7,347 nucleotides of DNA from Bacteroidales bacterium (GTDB taxonomy: Bacteria > Bacteroidota > Bacteroidia > Bacteroidales > UBA1556): NCBI GenBank assembly GCA_029935325.1, contig JAOZKO010000132.1, forward strand, positions 1-7,347. The letters are read 5' to 3'. The notes under the pieces were generated by a model. That model had not been told where the DNA came from, searched no databases, and saw only the letters and a list, made by a program, of their open reading frames with translations. The position numbers were made by a program, and so were the translations under genes. Shown piece after piece: positions 1 to 5,563 of this stretch (position 1 is the first letter of the stretch; each line of letters begins with the position of its first letter).

Positions 1-46
1 AGCTTGTTTTTTTTAATTTAATACTCATCACAAACAATTTAATATT

Positions 47-1489
47 ATGAAACGACTACTACTAATAACGACCTTGATAGCACTAATAGGCACAATATCT
101 GCCCAAGAGTTACACATTTATAAAACAGATACCTTTTCAAAAGTTATAGCAGGAAAACAATTAAGCATAGAGCTTAAGCAATCTGATTCTTGTTATATTT
201 TAATAAAAAGCGATGAGTTTAATCCTGAAAAATTTAGCTATACAATTGTTAATCAAACTTTAGAAATGGATGTTAGGGGTGCTAAAAATTCTCAACTGGA
301 AATTGAATTAGGAGCTCCAAATTTTGAAGAGCTGCATATGAGCGGTGCAGGAGATATAAATACCATAAATATAATATCTGGACAAAACTTATATGTTGAG
401 TTGAGCGGTGCGTCAAACGCGAATTTAGTAGTAGATTATCAGCAACTAAGCGTACAACTTAGTGGGGCTTCAGATGCTAATATATCAGGAAATGTCGATA
501 GTATATATTTGCATAGCAGTGGAGCTAGTGACTTTGATGCTTTCAAAACTAAGAATATTTATGCTAGCGTTCAAGCTAGTGGAGCTAGTGATGTTAAGCT
601 AAATTCAGACAGTACAATTGTTGCAGATATAACAGGCTCAAGCTCGCTTAAGTATAAGAAAAACCCTAAATACAAAAAAATTAACTCCAATGAATCTGTA
701 TGGATTGGACAAGAAGAGGAGGGGATTTATGTTAGTGAAAATGAAGATACTATCCGTATGAAGGCTGGTAATGGTGCTGAAATTATTATTATTGATGGCG
801 GAGATGGTATTGATATTAAAAAGAGGAAAACTTCAGGCTCTGGTTTTTTCAAAGGAAATTGGGCTGGTTTAGAACTAGGAATTAATGGCTACCTTACTCC
901 TTCCGGAAGCCTTGATATGCCAAAAGGATATGAGTTTCTGGAGCTTAAATATGAGAAATCTACCAACTTTAACATCAATTTCTTTCAGCAAAGCTTTAAT
1001 ATTATTGGTGAAAATTTTGGATTGGTGACTGGTTTAGGAATTCAATGGTATAATTATAGGTTTCAAGATAATATTGTAATCACCCCTGATAGCAGCACAA
1101 TATATGGCTATGCAGACACCACAAACGGTAGAGCATATCAAAAGAGTAAGTTAACTGCTAGTTATTTAGTAATACCAATATTATTTGAATATCAGACCAA
1201 TAGCCATCATAATAGTAGCAGCTTTCATATTTCTGCCGGTGTAATTGGCGGAGTAAGATTAGGTTCACATTCAAAGCAAGTATTCACTGTAGATGGCAGT
1301 GGCAAAAACAAACCAAAAATATATGATAGCTTTTACCTTCAGCCATTCCGCTTAGATGCTACTGCAAGAATCGGTTGGGGACCAGTAAATATTTATGCAA
1401 ATTATTCAATCATCGAAATGTTTAGAAAAGATAGAGGGCCAGAATTATACCCCTTCACTGTTGGACTAATATTACCATTTACTGAATAG
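47..1489 (+). CDS. DUF2807 (GIN) head domain fused to PorT-like outer-membrane beta-barrel
   Basis: Predicted secreted, outer-membrane-anchored protein of 480 residues; molecular function unknown. Residues 1-19 form a Sec signal peptide (KR, then a hydrophobic stretch, then ISAQ) with likely cleavage near A19. Residues about 25-200 match the DUF2807/GIN putative adhesin head: strand-rich, with an SGA[SG][DN] motif recurring at residues 99, 120, 139, 158 and 178, as in a beta-solenoid. Residues 205-265 are a charged, glycine-rich linker (KYKKNPKYKK, EEEG, IDGGDGIDIKKRK). From about 268 (FFKGNWAGLELGINGYLTP) to the end (GPELYPFTVGLILPF) the pattern is that of a Bacteroidota outer-membrane barrel, including GLVTGLGIQWYNYRF, SKLTASYLVIPILFE and FYLQPFRLDATARIGWG. 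A hairpin at 1532-1564 probably ends the transcript. Only 46 bp upstream are visible and I see no clear promoter or ribosome binding site there. The ATG directly precedes the signal peptide, so the start is secure. The domain assignments are from recognition and the solenoid is inferred. Confidence 0.85.
   Translation: MKRLLLITTLIALIGTISAQELHIYKTDTFSKVIAGKQLSIELKQSDSCYILIKSDEFNPEKFSYTIVNQTLEMDVRGAKNSQLEIELGAPNFEELHMSGAGDINTINIISGQNLYVELSGASNANLVVDYQQLSVQLSGASDANISGNVDSIYLHSSGASDFDAFKTKNIYASVQASGASDVKLNSDSTIVADITGSSSLKYKKNPKYKKINSNESVWIGQEEEGIYVSENEDTIRMKAGNGAEIIIIDGGDGIDIKKRKTSGSGFFKGNWAGLELGINGYLTPSGSLDMPKGYEFLELKYEKSTNFNINFFQQSFNIIGENFGLVTGLGIQWYNYRFQDNIVITPDSSTIYGYADTTNGRAYQKSKLTASYLVIPILFEYQTNSHHNSSSFHISAGVIGGVRLGSHSKQVFTVDGSGKNKPKIYDSFYLQPFRLDATARIGWGPVNIYANYSIIEMFRKDRGPELYPFTVGLILPFTE
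340..592 (+). repeat. In-frame SGASD repeats of the DUF2807 head (about 20-residue period)
   Basis: Five copies of SGA[SG][DN] start at residues 99, 120, 139, 158 and 178 of the gene at 47-1489, spaced 21, 19, 19 and 20 residues. At DNA level the last two copies share the identical 14-mer AGTGGAGCTAGTGA at 518-531 and 578-591, exactly 60 bp apart and in frame. This fits one motif per turn of a beta-solenoid, and the shared codons in the last two copies hint at a fairly recent internal duplication or gene conversion. Confidence 0.75.
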
Positions 1490-1531
1490 TAATATTAAGA
1501 TACCTCTTTTCGCATAACAATTGGTGCGGAC

Positions 1532-1564
1532 AAAGCCTTTTCAATTCCATATTGAAGGGCTTTT
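1532..1564 (+). terminator. Probable rho-independent terminator of the GIN-barrel gene
   Basis: An imperfect hairpin starts 43 bp after the stop codon. AAAGCC (1532-1537) pairs with GGCTTT (1558-1563), and inside it TTCAA pairs with TTGAA around a short loop, with a small internal irregularity between the two helices. The 3' arm runs into a T-rich stretch (TTTTCTGTTT). It reads as a terminator in the + direction; the opposite direction lacks a T-tract. Confidence 0.6.
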
Positions 1565-1639
1565 CTGTTTACCTTATATCTGTAATAATCAAAGCTTAGT
1601 GTTATTATAATTGTCATTTCAAAAGTAGTTCAGTACTAA

Positions 1640-1679
1640 TAGCCTTGAAAGGATAAAAAACAAGGCTAAATTTTTATTT
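1640..1679 (+). terminator. Second stem-loop with T-tract upstream of the DUF2520 operon
   Basis: TAGCCTTG (1640-1647) and CAAGGCTA (1661-1668) form a perfect 8-bp inverted repeat around a 13-nt purine-rich loop, followed by AATTTTTATTT. This could be a back-up terminator for read-through from the upstream gene, or an operator next to the promoter of the following gene, since it ends where the putative -33 box begins (1677). The sequence shows the structure but does not decide its role. Confidence 0.5.
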
Positions 1680-1707
1680 CTATCCCACATAGATTTTTGT
1701 ACTTTCG
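1677..1707 (+). promoter_or_regulatory. Bacteroidota-type promoter of the DUF2520-kdsC-prenyltransferase operon
   Basis: TACTTTCG at 1700-1707 matches the Bacteroidota -7 consensus TAnnTTTG with one mismatch, and TTTC at 1677-1680 lies 19 nt upstream as a one-mismatch -33 box (TTTG). The -7 box ends only 7 nt before the ATG at 1715, so transcription would start at or within a few bases of the start codon. The alternative TTG start at 1697 would lie inside this promoter, which argues against it. Confidence 0.55.
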
Positions 1708-1714
1708 CTATCCA

Positions 1715-2497
1715 ATGACAGAGAGAAGCAAAACAACAAGAATTGGTTTTATTGGAAGTGGCAATGTTGCTACCCACCTAGCTTTGGCAATTAATGCAAT
1801 TGGCTTGCAGGTGGAGCAAATATATTCTAGAAGTATTGCAAATGCTGAAATTCTTGCCAATAAAGTGAAGGCTCAGGCAATAAATTCTGTTAGTGATTTT
1901 AGTGAAAATCTTGATTTAGTAATTATTTCTATAAATGATTCTAGTTTCTTAGAATTGGATTTGTCTTCCATAAATGACTCAATATTGATATGCCATACAA
2001 GCGGAGCTTTGGAAATGAATACACTTGCTAAGCACGAAAATTATGGGGTATTTTACCCTTTGCAAACATTTAGTAAAACTAGTTTACCTAATATTAGCGA
2101 AGTTCCATTTTGTTTGGAAGCAAATACTAATGATAATTTAGAGAAACTAAAAAACTTAGCAATATTATTATCAAACAATATAAATGAAATAGATTCAGAA
2201 CAACGGAAGGCCTTGCACTTAGCAGCAGTTTTTGTTTGTAATTTTACAAATGCAATGTATAATATTGGTGACGAAATTATTGCTAAATCTGATTTAAGTT
2301 TTGATTTATTGCGACCATTAATTGAGGAAACTGCTAATAAAATAAAAACGCTAAAACCTATTGACGCTCAAACAGGGCCTGCCATTCGTAATAATACTGA
2401 AATTATGAACGAGCATATTAATTTACTGAAAGAGTCTCCTGATTACATTAATATTTATAAAGAAATAAGTAAAATAATTTTCAAGAAAACCAAATAG
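1715..2497 (+). CDS. Rossmann-like and DUF2520 domain-containing protein
   Basis: Cytosolic protein of 260 residues with a predicted NAD(P)-binding fold; its substrate is unknown. The N-terminal half is a Rossmann domain that opens with RIGFIGSGNVATHLA (glycine-rich loop at residues 11-19), as in F420/NADP oxidoreductase- and ProC-like proteins. The C-terminal half carries DUF2520 hallmarks: GVFYPLQTFSK, SEQRKALHLAAVFVCNFTN and QTGPAIRNNTEIMNEHI. Both domains look complete. It is the first gene of a packed operon: its TAG is followed by one base and then the kdsC ATG, so translation is probably coupled. I chose ATG 1715 over the in-frame TTG at 1697 because the TTG lies inside the likely promoter and would add six residues (YFRYP plus the start) outside the fold. 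The family is often annotated as an oxidoreductase, but no reaction is established here. Confidence 0.9.
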   Translation: MTERSKTTRIGFIGSGNVATHLALAINAIGLQVEQIYSRSIANAEILANKVKAQAINSVSDFSENLDLVIISINDSSFLELDLSSINDSILICHTSGALEMNTLAKHENYGVFYPLQTFSKTSLPNISEVPFCLEANTNDNLEKLKNLAILLSNNINEIDSEQRKALHLAAVFVCNFTNAMYNIGDEIIAKSDLSFDLLRPLIEETANKIKTLKPIDAQTGPAIRNNTEIMNEHINLLKESPDYINIYKEISKIIFKKTK

Positions 2498-2498
2498 T

Positions 2499-3020
2499 AT
2501 GAAGAATTACAAAGCTAAGCTAGGATCAATAAATACTTTTATTTTCGATTTTGATGGAGTATTATCTGATGGAATGGTATTACTTACAGAGGAGGGACAT
2601 TATTTGCGAAGGACAAGCGTTAAGGATGGCTATGCAATGCAGTTGGCAGTAAAAAAAGGATATAGAGTAGTAATTATTTCTGGTGCTAAAGCTGAAGGAA
2701 TGTATAAACGACTTTATGGGCTTAATATTCAAGATGTATATTTGGGTGTACCCAATAAGCTTAAGGTATATGAGCAAGTAAAGGAGAAGTACGGGCTTAA
2801 GGATGAGCAAATAATTTATATGGGAGATGATATTCCTGATTATGAAGTAATGCGAAAAGCTGGTGTAGCAGCCTGTCCAGCAGATGCTGCCACTGAAATA
2901 AAGGAAATTTCGGAATATATCTCTGATAAAAACGGTGGAAATGGTTGTGCTCGTGATATTATTGAGCAAACATTGAAGTTGCACAAAAAATGGATGAATA
3001 AGGATGCATATAATTGGTAA
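2499..3020 (+). CDS. kdsC: 3-deoxy-D-manno-octulosonate 8-phosphate phosphatase (KdsC, HAD superfamily)
   Basis: Hydrolyses Kdo 8-phosphate to Kdo and phosphate, the step before CMP-Kdo formation in lipopolysaccharide inner-core synthesis; cytosolic, Mg2+-dependent and tetrameric in the known family. At 173 residues it has the usual capless KdsC length. All HAD motifs are present: motif I FDFDGVLSDG with nucleophile D17 and acid/base D19, motif II S61 in IISG, motif III K87 in PNKLK, and motif IV GDDIPDYEVM with D110, D111 and D114. The C-terminal tail NGGNGCARDIIE is also typical. The DFDG and DDIPDYEVM variants are those I associate with Bacteroidota KdsC rather than the proteobacterial DVDG form. 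The gene starts one base after the stop of the DUF2520 gene, and its own TAA is followed by one base and then the next ATG. Other C0-type HAD phosphatases (for example YrbI-like sugar phosphatases) are the main alternative. Confidence 0.92.
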   Translation: MKNYKAKLGSINTFIFDFDGVLSDGMVLLTEEGHYLRRTSVKDGYAMQLAVKKGYRVVIISGAKAEGMYKRLYGLNIQDVYLGVPNKLKVYEQVKEKYGLKDEQIIYMGDDIPDYEVMRKAGVAACPADAATEIKEISEYISDKNGGNGCARDIIEQTLKLHKKWMNKDAYNW

Positions 3021-3021
3021 A

Positions 3022-3942
3022 ATGATGCCGCTACTAAATTTAATTCGCTGGAAAAACCTTTTAATAATACTTCTTACTGAAGCAATTATTAAGTTTGCTT
3101 TGATGGATTATTTTTTTGCTAGTTCGGGCTTAAGCTACCGAATGACTAATGAAATATTTGTGCTTCTAGCTCTTTCAAGTGTTTTTATTGCAGCAGCAGG
3201 TTATATTATTAATGATATTAATGATATTGCAATTGACAGTTCTAATAATAAAAACAGACCCCTAGTTATAGGAGATATTAAAATATCCACAGCTAATATT
3301 TTGCTATATGCATTTAATATAATTGGTGTGGTATTGGCTTTTTATGTTGCATTTGAAACAAAAAAAATTGGCTTAGCGGCAGTTCAGTTATTTGTAATGG
3401 CACTATTATATGGTTATTCAAATTTTTATAAGTGCAGCAAGCTAATTGGAAATATAATAGTTTCCTTAACAACAGCCTTGGTTCCGTTTCTAATATGGAT
3501 ATATACTATTTATGATGTTTTGGCTCAGGGATTTATGTTTAGCTATGACTTAAGGTGGATGCACCTTAGTGTAGGTTTTTATATGCTTTTCGCATTCTTA
3601 AGCAATATGGTTAGGGAGCTATTAAAAGACAAGGAAGATGCTGATGCTGATTTAGTAAATGGTTGTAATACATGGGCAGCAAATGTTAGCTCCATAAGCT
3701 TAAAGAGCTTAATTATATTTATTCTTTCTTTACTAATTATTCTCTTGATTGCTTATCAATACTATTTCCCATTATCAATATTATTTAGATCTTCTTTATC
3801 TATCGTATATATTTCGATATTTGCTTTTGTTATTCCAAAATTATACAAAGCAAATACAAAGCAGGACTACTATAAATTAAGTGTTATCATGAAAATCATT
3901 ATGCTGTTTGGTGTAATTAGCCCAATGATTCTTTGGTTATAA
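3022..3942 (+). CDS. UbiA-family prenyltransferase, geranylgeranylglycerol-phosphate geranylgeranyltransferase-like
   Basis: Integral inner-membrane enzyme of 306 residues, expected to transfer a polyprenyl group from its diphosphate to an acceptor. Both Asp-rich motifs of the UbiA superfamily are intact: NDINDIAID (D65, D68, D72) followed by NKNRP at 77-80, and RELLKDKEDADAD (D203, D206, D210). About nine hydrophobic segments are visible, near residues 12-32, 46-64, 88-111, 117-134, 141-163, 180-198, 225-245, 247-268 and 285-306. Relatives next to kdsC in Bacteroidota are commonly annotated as geranylgeranylglycerol-phosphate geranylgeranyltransferase; ubiquinone/menaquinone-type or protoheme farnesyltransferases are alternatives, and the true acceptor cannot be read here. 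I chose ATG 3022 because it follows the kdsC TAA by one base, repeating the upstream junction, and because the protein then begins at the conserved LIRWKNLL region. ATG 3025 and ATG 3004 (17-bp overlap with kdsC) are alternatives. It is the last gene of the operon. Confidence 0.85.
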   Translation: MMPLLNLIRWKNLLIILLTEAIIKFALMDYFFASSGLSYRMTNEIFVLLALSSVFIAAAGYIINDINDIAIDSSNNKNRPLVIGDIKISTANILLYAFNIIGVVLAFYVAFETKKIGLAAVQLFVMALLYGYSNFYKCSKLIGNIIVSLTTALVPFLIWIYTIYDVLAQGFMFSYDLRWMHLSVGFYMLFAFLSNMVRELLKDKEDADADLVNGCNTWAANVSSISLKSLIIFILSLLIILLIAYQYYFPLSILFRSSLSIVYISIFAFVIPKLYKANTKQDYYKLSVIMKIIMLFGVISPMILWL

Positions 3943-4016
3943 GAAAACTGTATTATGAACGTAAAAGATATTTAGTAATAAGTGAATTCCTACAAAATCC
4001 AGTAGAAACATATTTA

Positions 4017-5363
4017 TTAATCAACCAAACCCATCTTTTTCATTCGGTAAATTGTTGATTTACCAATATCTAGCTTCTTGGCTACCTCAGTAATATTATG
4101 ATCATATTTTTTAAGAAAACCATTAATAATCTTTGAGCTATACTCTTCCAATGTCATTTCTTTAGAGAGCAAATCACTCAATTCATTAATTTTATGGAAG
4201 CTAATATCTTCTTCTGTAATAATATCATCTTTACATAAAACAGCAGCAAGTTCTATTACAGCTTTTAGCTCTCGAACATTGCCAGGGAATGGATAATTTA
4301 ATAGCTTCTCTTGACCGTCTTTTGAAATTATAATTTCATCTAACTGATTTTCAGCACAAAACTCTTTTACAAAATTTCTGGCTAATAAAATTATATCATT
4401 ACCTCTATCTCTAAGTGGGGGAAGGGTAATTGGAAGTCCTAATAGTCTATAATATAAATCTTCACGGAAGTTTCCTTTTTTCACTTCCTCCAATAAGTTT
4501 CTATGTGTTGCAATTAATATTCTTGTATTGATTTTAATAGTATCATTTCCACCAACTCTATTAAGTTCTCTTTCTTGTACAACTCTAAGAAGTTTTGATT
4601 GCATTGGTAGGCTCATTTCTGCTATTTCATCTAAAAACAGCGTGCCTCCATCTGCTTGCTCAAATTTTCCAATTCTTCGGCGGTCAGCTCCAGTAAAGGC
4701 ACCTTTCTCATGCCCAAACATTTCGCTTTCAATCAAATCCTCAGGAATTGCGGAAACATTTACTACTATAAATGGCTGGGTTTGTTTAGTTGAATTATAA
4801 TGAATGGCTTTTGCAACAACCTCTTTGCCGGTGCCTGTTTCTCCGTATATAGAGACCGTGATATTTGTTTTCACAGCTTTTTCCATTATTGAAAAAACAC
4901 GTTTCATTTCCTTGCTATTGCCAACAATACCTTTAGTAAACTTATACTTTTTTCCAACCTCCTGTCTTAGATTTTCAACCTCTTTCTTTAGTTTATTGTG
5001 CTCTCTTACATTTTTAACGGTATTCCACAAACGATTTTTAGCTTCATTATCCTTAATTATATAATCGTAAGCCCCCTCCTTAAGTAGGTTTACAGCTGTT
5101 TGTATATCACTTTGACCTGATATAATAATAACTGGTAAACCAGAATTAAATTCATGTATCTTGGTTAGTATCTCAAGTCCAGACATGTCTGGTAATGAGT
5201 AATCAAGAGTAATGAGATCGGGGTTTTTGTATAAATTCGTTAATAAGTGTTTTCCAGATTCAAATGTTTCAACATCGTAATCTGAATTTTGAGACAAATG
5301 GTAGGCGAGCACTTTAGAATAAATTGGGTCATCCTCTACTACAAAAATTTTATAAGGGTTCAT
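4017..5363 (-). CDS. Sigma-54-dependent transcriptional response regulator (NtrC family)
   Basis: Phosphorylation-controlled activator of sigma-54 RNA polymerase, 448 residues with all three domains. The receiver (1-120) has acidic pair D11/D12, phosphoacceptor D54, S82 and K104, so it should be phosphorylatable. After a coiled linker (about 117-140, charged heptads) comes the AAA+ domain: Walker A GETGTGKE (174-181), the sigma-54 contact loop GAFTGA (221-226), Walker B GGTLFLDE (239-246), an ATHRNL sensor-I region, FREDLYYRL and FPGNVREL (sensor II). A Fis-type helix-turn-helix closes the protein (ITEVAKKLDIGKSTIYRMKK). The intact GAFTGA means it can activate sigma-54 promoters, but its targets are unknown. 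I chose ATG 5363 over a TTG at 5384 because it sits directly before the receiver (MNPYKIFVVEDD) and leaves a normal leader after the promoter box at 5400-5407. The gene is convergent with the prenyltransferase gene and divergent from a single-domain receiver. No kinase gene is visible. Confidence 0.95.
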   Translation of the reverse strand: MNPYKIFVVEDDPIYSKVLAYHLSQNSDYDVETFESGKHLLTNLYKNPDLITLDYSLPDMSGLEILTKIHEFNSGLPVIIISGQSDIQTAVNLLKEGAYDYIIKDNEAKNRLWNTVKNVREHNKLKKEVENLRQEVGKKYKFTKGIVGNSKEMKRVFSIMEKAVKTNITVSIYGETGTGKEVVAKAIHYNSTKQTQPFIVVNVSAIPEDLIESEMFGHEKGAFTGADRRRIGKFEQADGGTLFLDEIAEMSLPMQSKLLRVVQERELNRVGGNDTIKINTRILIATHRNLLEEVKKGNFREDLYYRLLGLPITLPPLRDRGNDIILLARNFVKEFCAENQLDEIIISKDGQEKLLNYPFPGNVRELKAVIELAAVLCKDDIITEEDISFHKINELSDLLSKEMTLEEYSSKIINGFLKKYDHNITEVAKKLDIGKSTIYRMKKMGLVD

Positions 5364-5399
5364 ATTAATCTGTTTCGTGAGCAATTATTAATAGCTGTG

Positions 5400-5407
5400 C
5401 AAAAGTA
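5400..5407 (-). promoter_or_regulatory. Promoter -7 box of the sigma-54 regulator gene
   Basis: Read on the minus strand, 5407-5400 is TACTTTTG, a perfect match to the Bacteroidota -7 consensus TAnnTTTG. Transcription would start around 5393-5396 and leave a leader of about 30 nt before the ATG at 5363. No good -33 TTTG is present at the usual spacing (the best is TTAG, 20 nt upstream). The match is direct; promoter activity is inferred. Confidence 0.5.
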
Positions 5408-5449
5408 TAAAAGATAAATGAAATTTCCTAATTTTAGAATTGTCGTGTT

Positions 5450-5516
5450 ATATTGAGAAAATACAAATTGCTAGAAAACACAGAAGACCCTCATATTGAG
5501 ATAATTACACAAATTG
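5450..5516 (+). repeat. Imperfect direct repeat in the divergent regulatory region
   Basis: Two copies of a composite element occur at 5450-5470 and 5493-5516. Each begins with the 9-mer ATATTGAGA (5450-5458, 5493-5501) and ends with the 8-mer ACAAATTG (5463-5470, 5509-5516), and the second copy has three extra bases between them. The first blocks lie 43 bp apart, close to four helical turns. The position between two divergent regulator genes suggests activator or repressor binding sites, which is inference. Confidence 0.45.
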
Positions 5517-5530
5517 GCACAATCTTTATG
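5514..5530 (+). promoter_or_regulatory. Half-matched sigma-54 promoter element before the single-domain receiver
   Basis: TTGGCAC at 5514-5520 matches the -24 part of the sigma-54 consensus (TTGGCACG-N4-TTGCA). The GG is at 5516-5517, but ten bases later the essential GC of the -12 box is replaced by AT (5528-5529, TTATG instead of TTGCA). If it were used, transcription would start about 23 nt before the ATG at 5564. The poor -12 box makes this a weak candidate, listed because the adjacent gene encodes a sigma-54 activator. Confidence 0.2.
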
Positions 5531-5563
5531 AATAGTCGAAGTAACAGTTTGGATATTTATTAT

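Noticed and set aside
1..46. Promoter or ribosome binding site before the GIN-barrel gene
   Set aside because: The stretch is AT-rich with a T-run, but there is no TAnnTTTG box and no Shine-Dalgarno-like sequence; too little upstream sequence is present to decide.
1521..1537. TTGG-N10-GC pattern resembling a sigma-54 promoter
   Set aside because: It lacks the CAC after TTGG and the TT before GC, overlaps the terminator hairpin, and lies about 180 bp from the next start codon.
1697..1714. In-frame TTG as start of the DUF2520 protein
   Set aside because: It lies inside the probable promoter and would add six residues ahead of a complete Rossmann fold.
2580..2984. Minus-strand open frame of 134 codons opposite kdsC
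   Set aside because: It lies entirely within kdsC, whose HAD motifs are intact; the translation is a shadow without recognisable domains.
3334..3354. TTGG and TTGCA pair inside the prenyltransferase gene, like a sigma-54 promoter
   Set aside because: The spacing between GG and GC is 11 instead of 10, it lies within coding sequence, and no gene begins nearby.
4528..5064. Two plus-strand open frames of 90 and 86 codons opposite the sigma-54 regulator
   Set aside because: Both are antisense shadows of the highly conserved AAA+ and linker region and show no domains.
5364..5384. TTG start at 5384 for the sigma-54 regulator
   Set aside because: It adds only MLTKQIN before the receiver, while ATG 5363 begins directly at the conserved MNPYKIFVVEDD.
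5453..5563. 37-residue N-terminal extension of the single-domain receiver from a TTG
   Set aside because: The receiver fold starts exactly at the ATG at 5564, the extension has no recognisable features, and it crosses the putative regulatory repeats.
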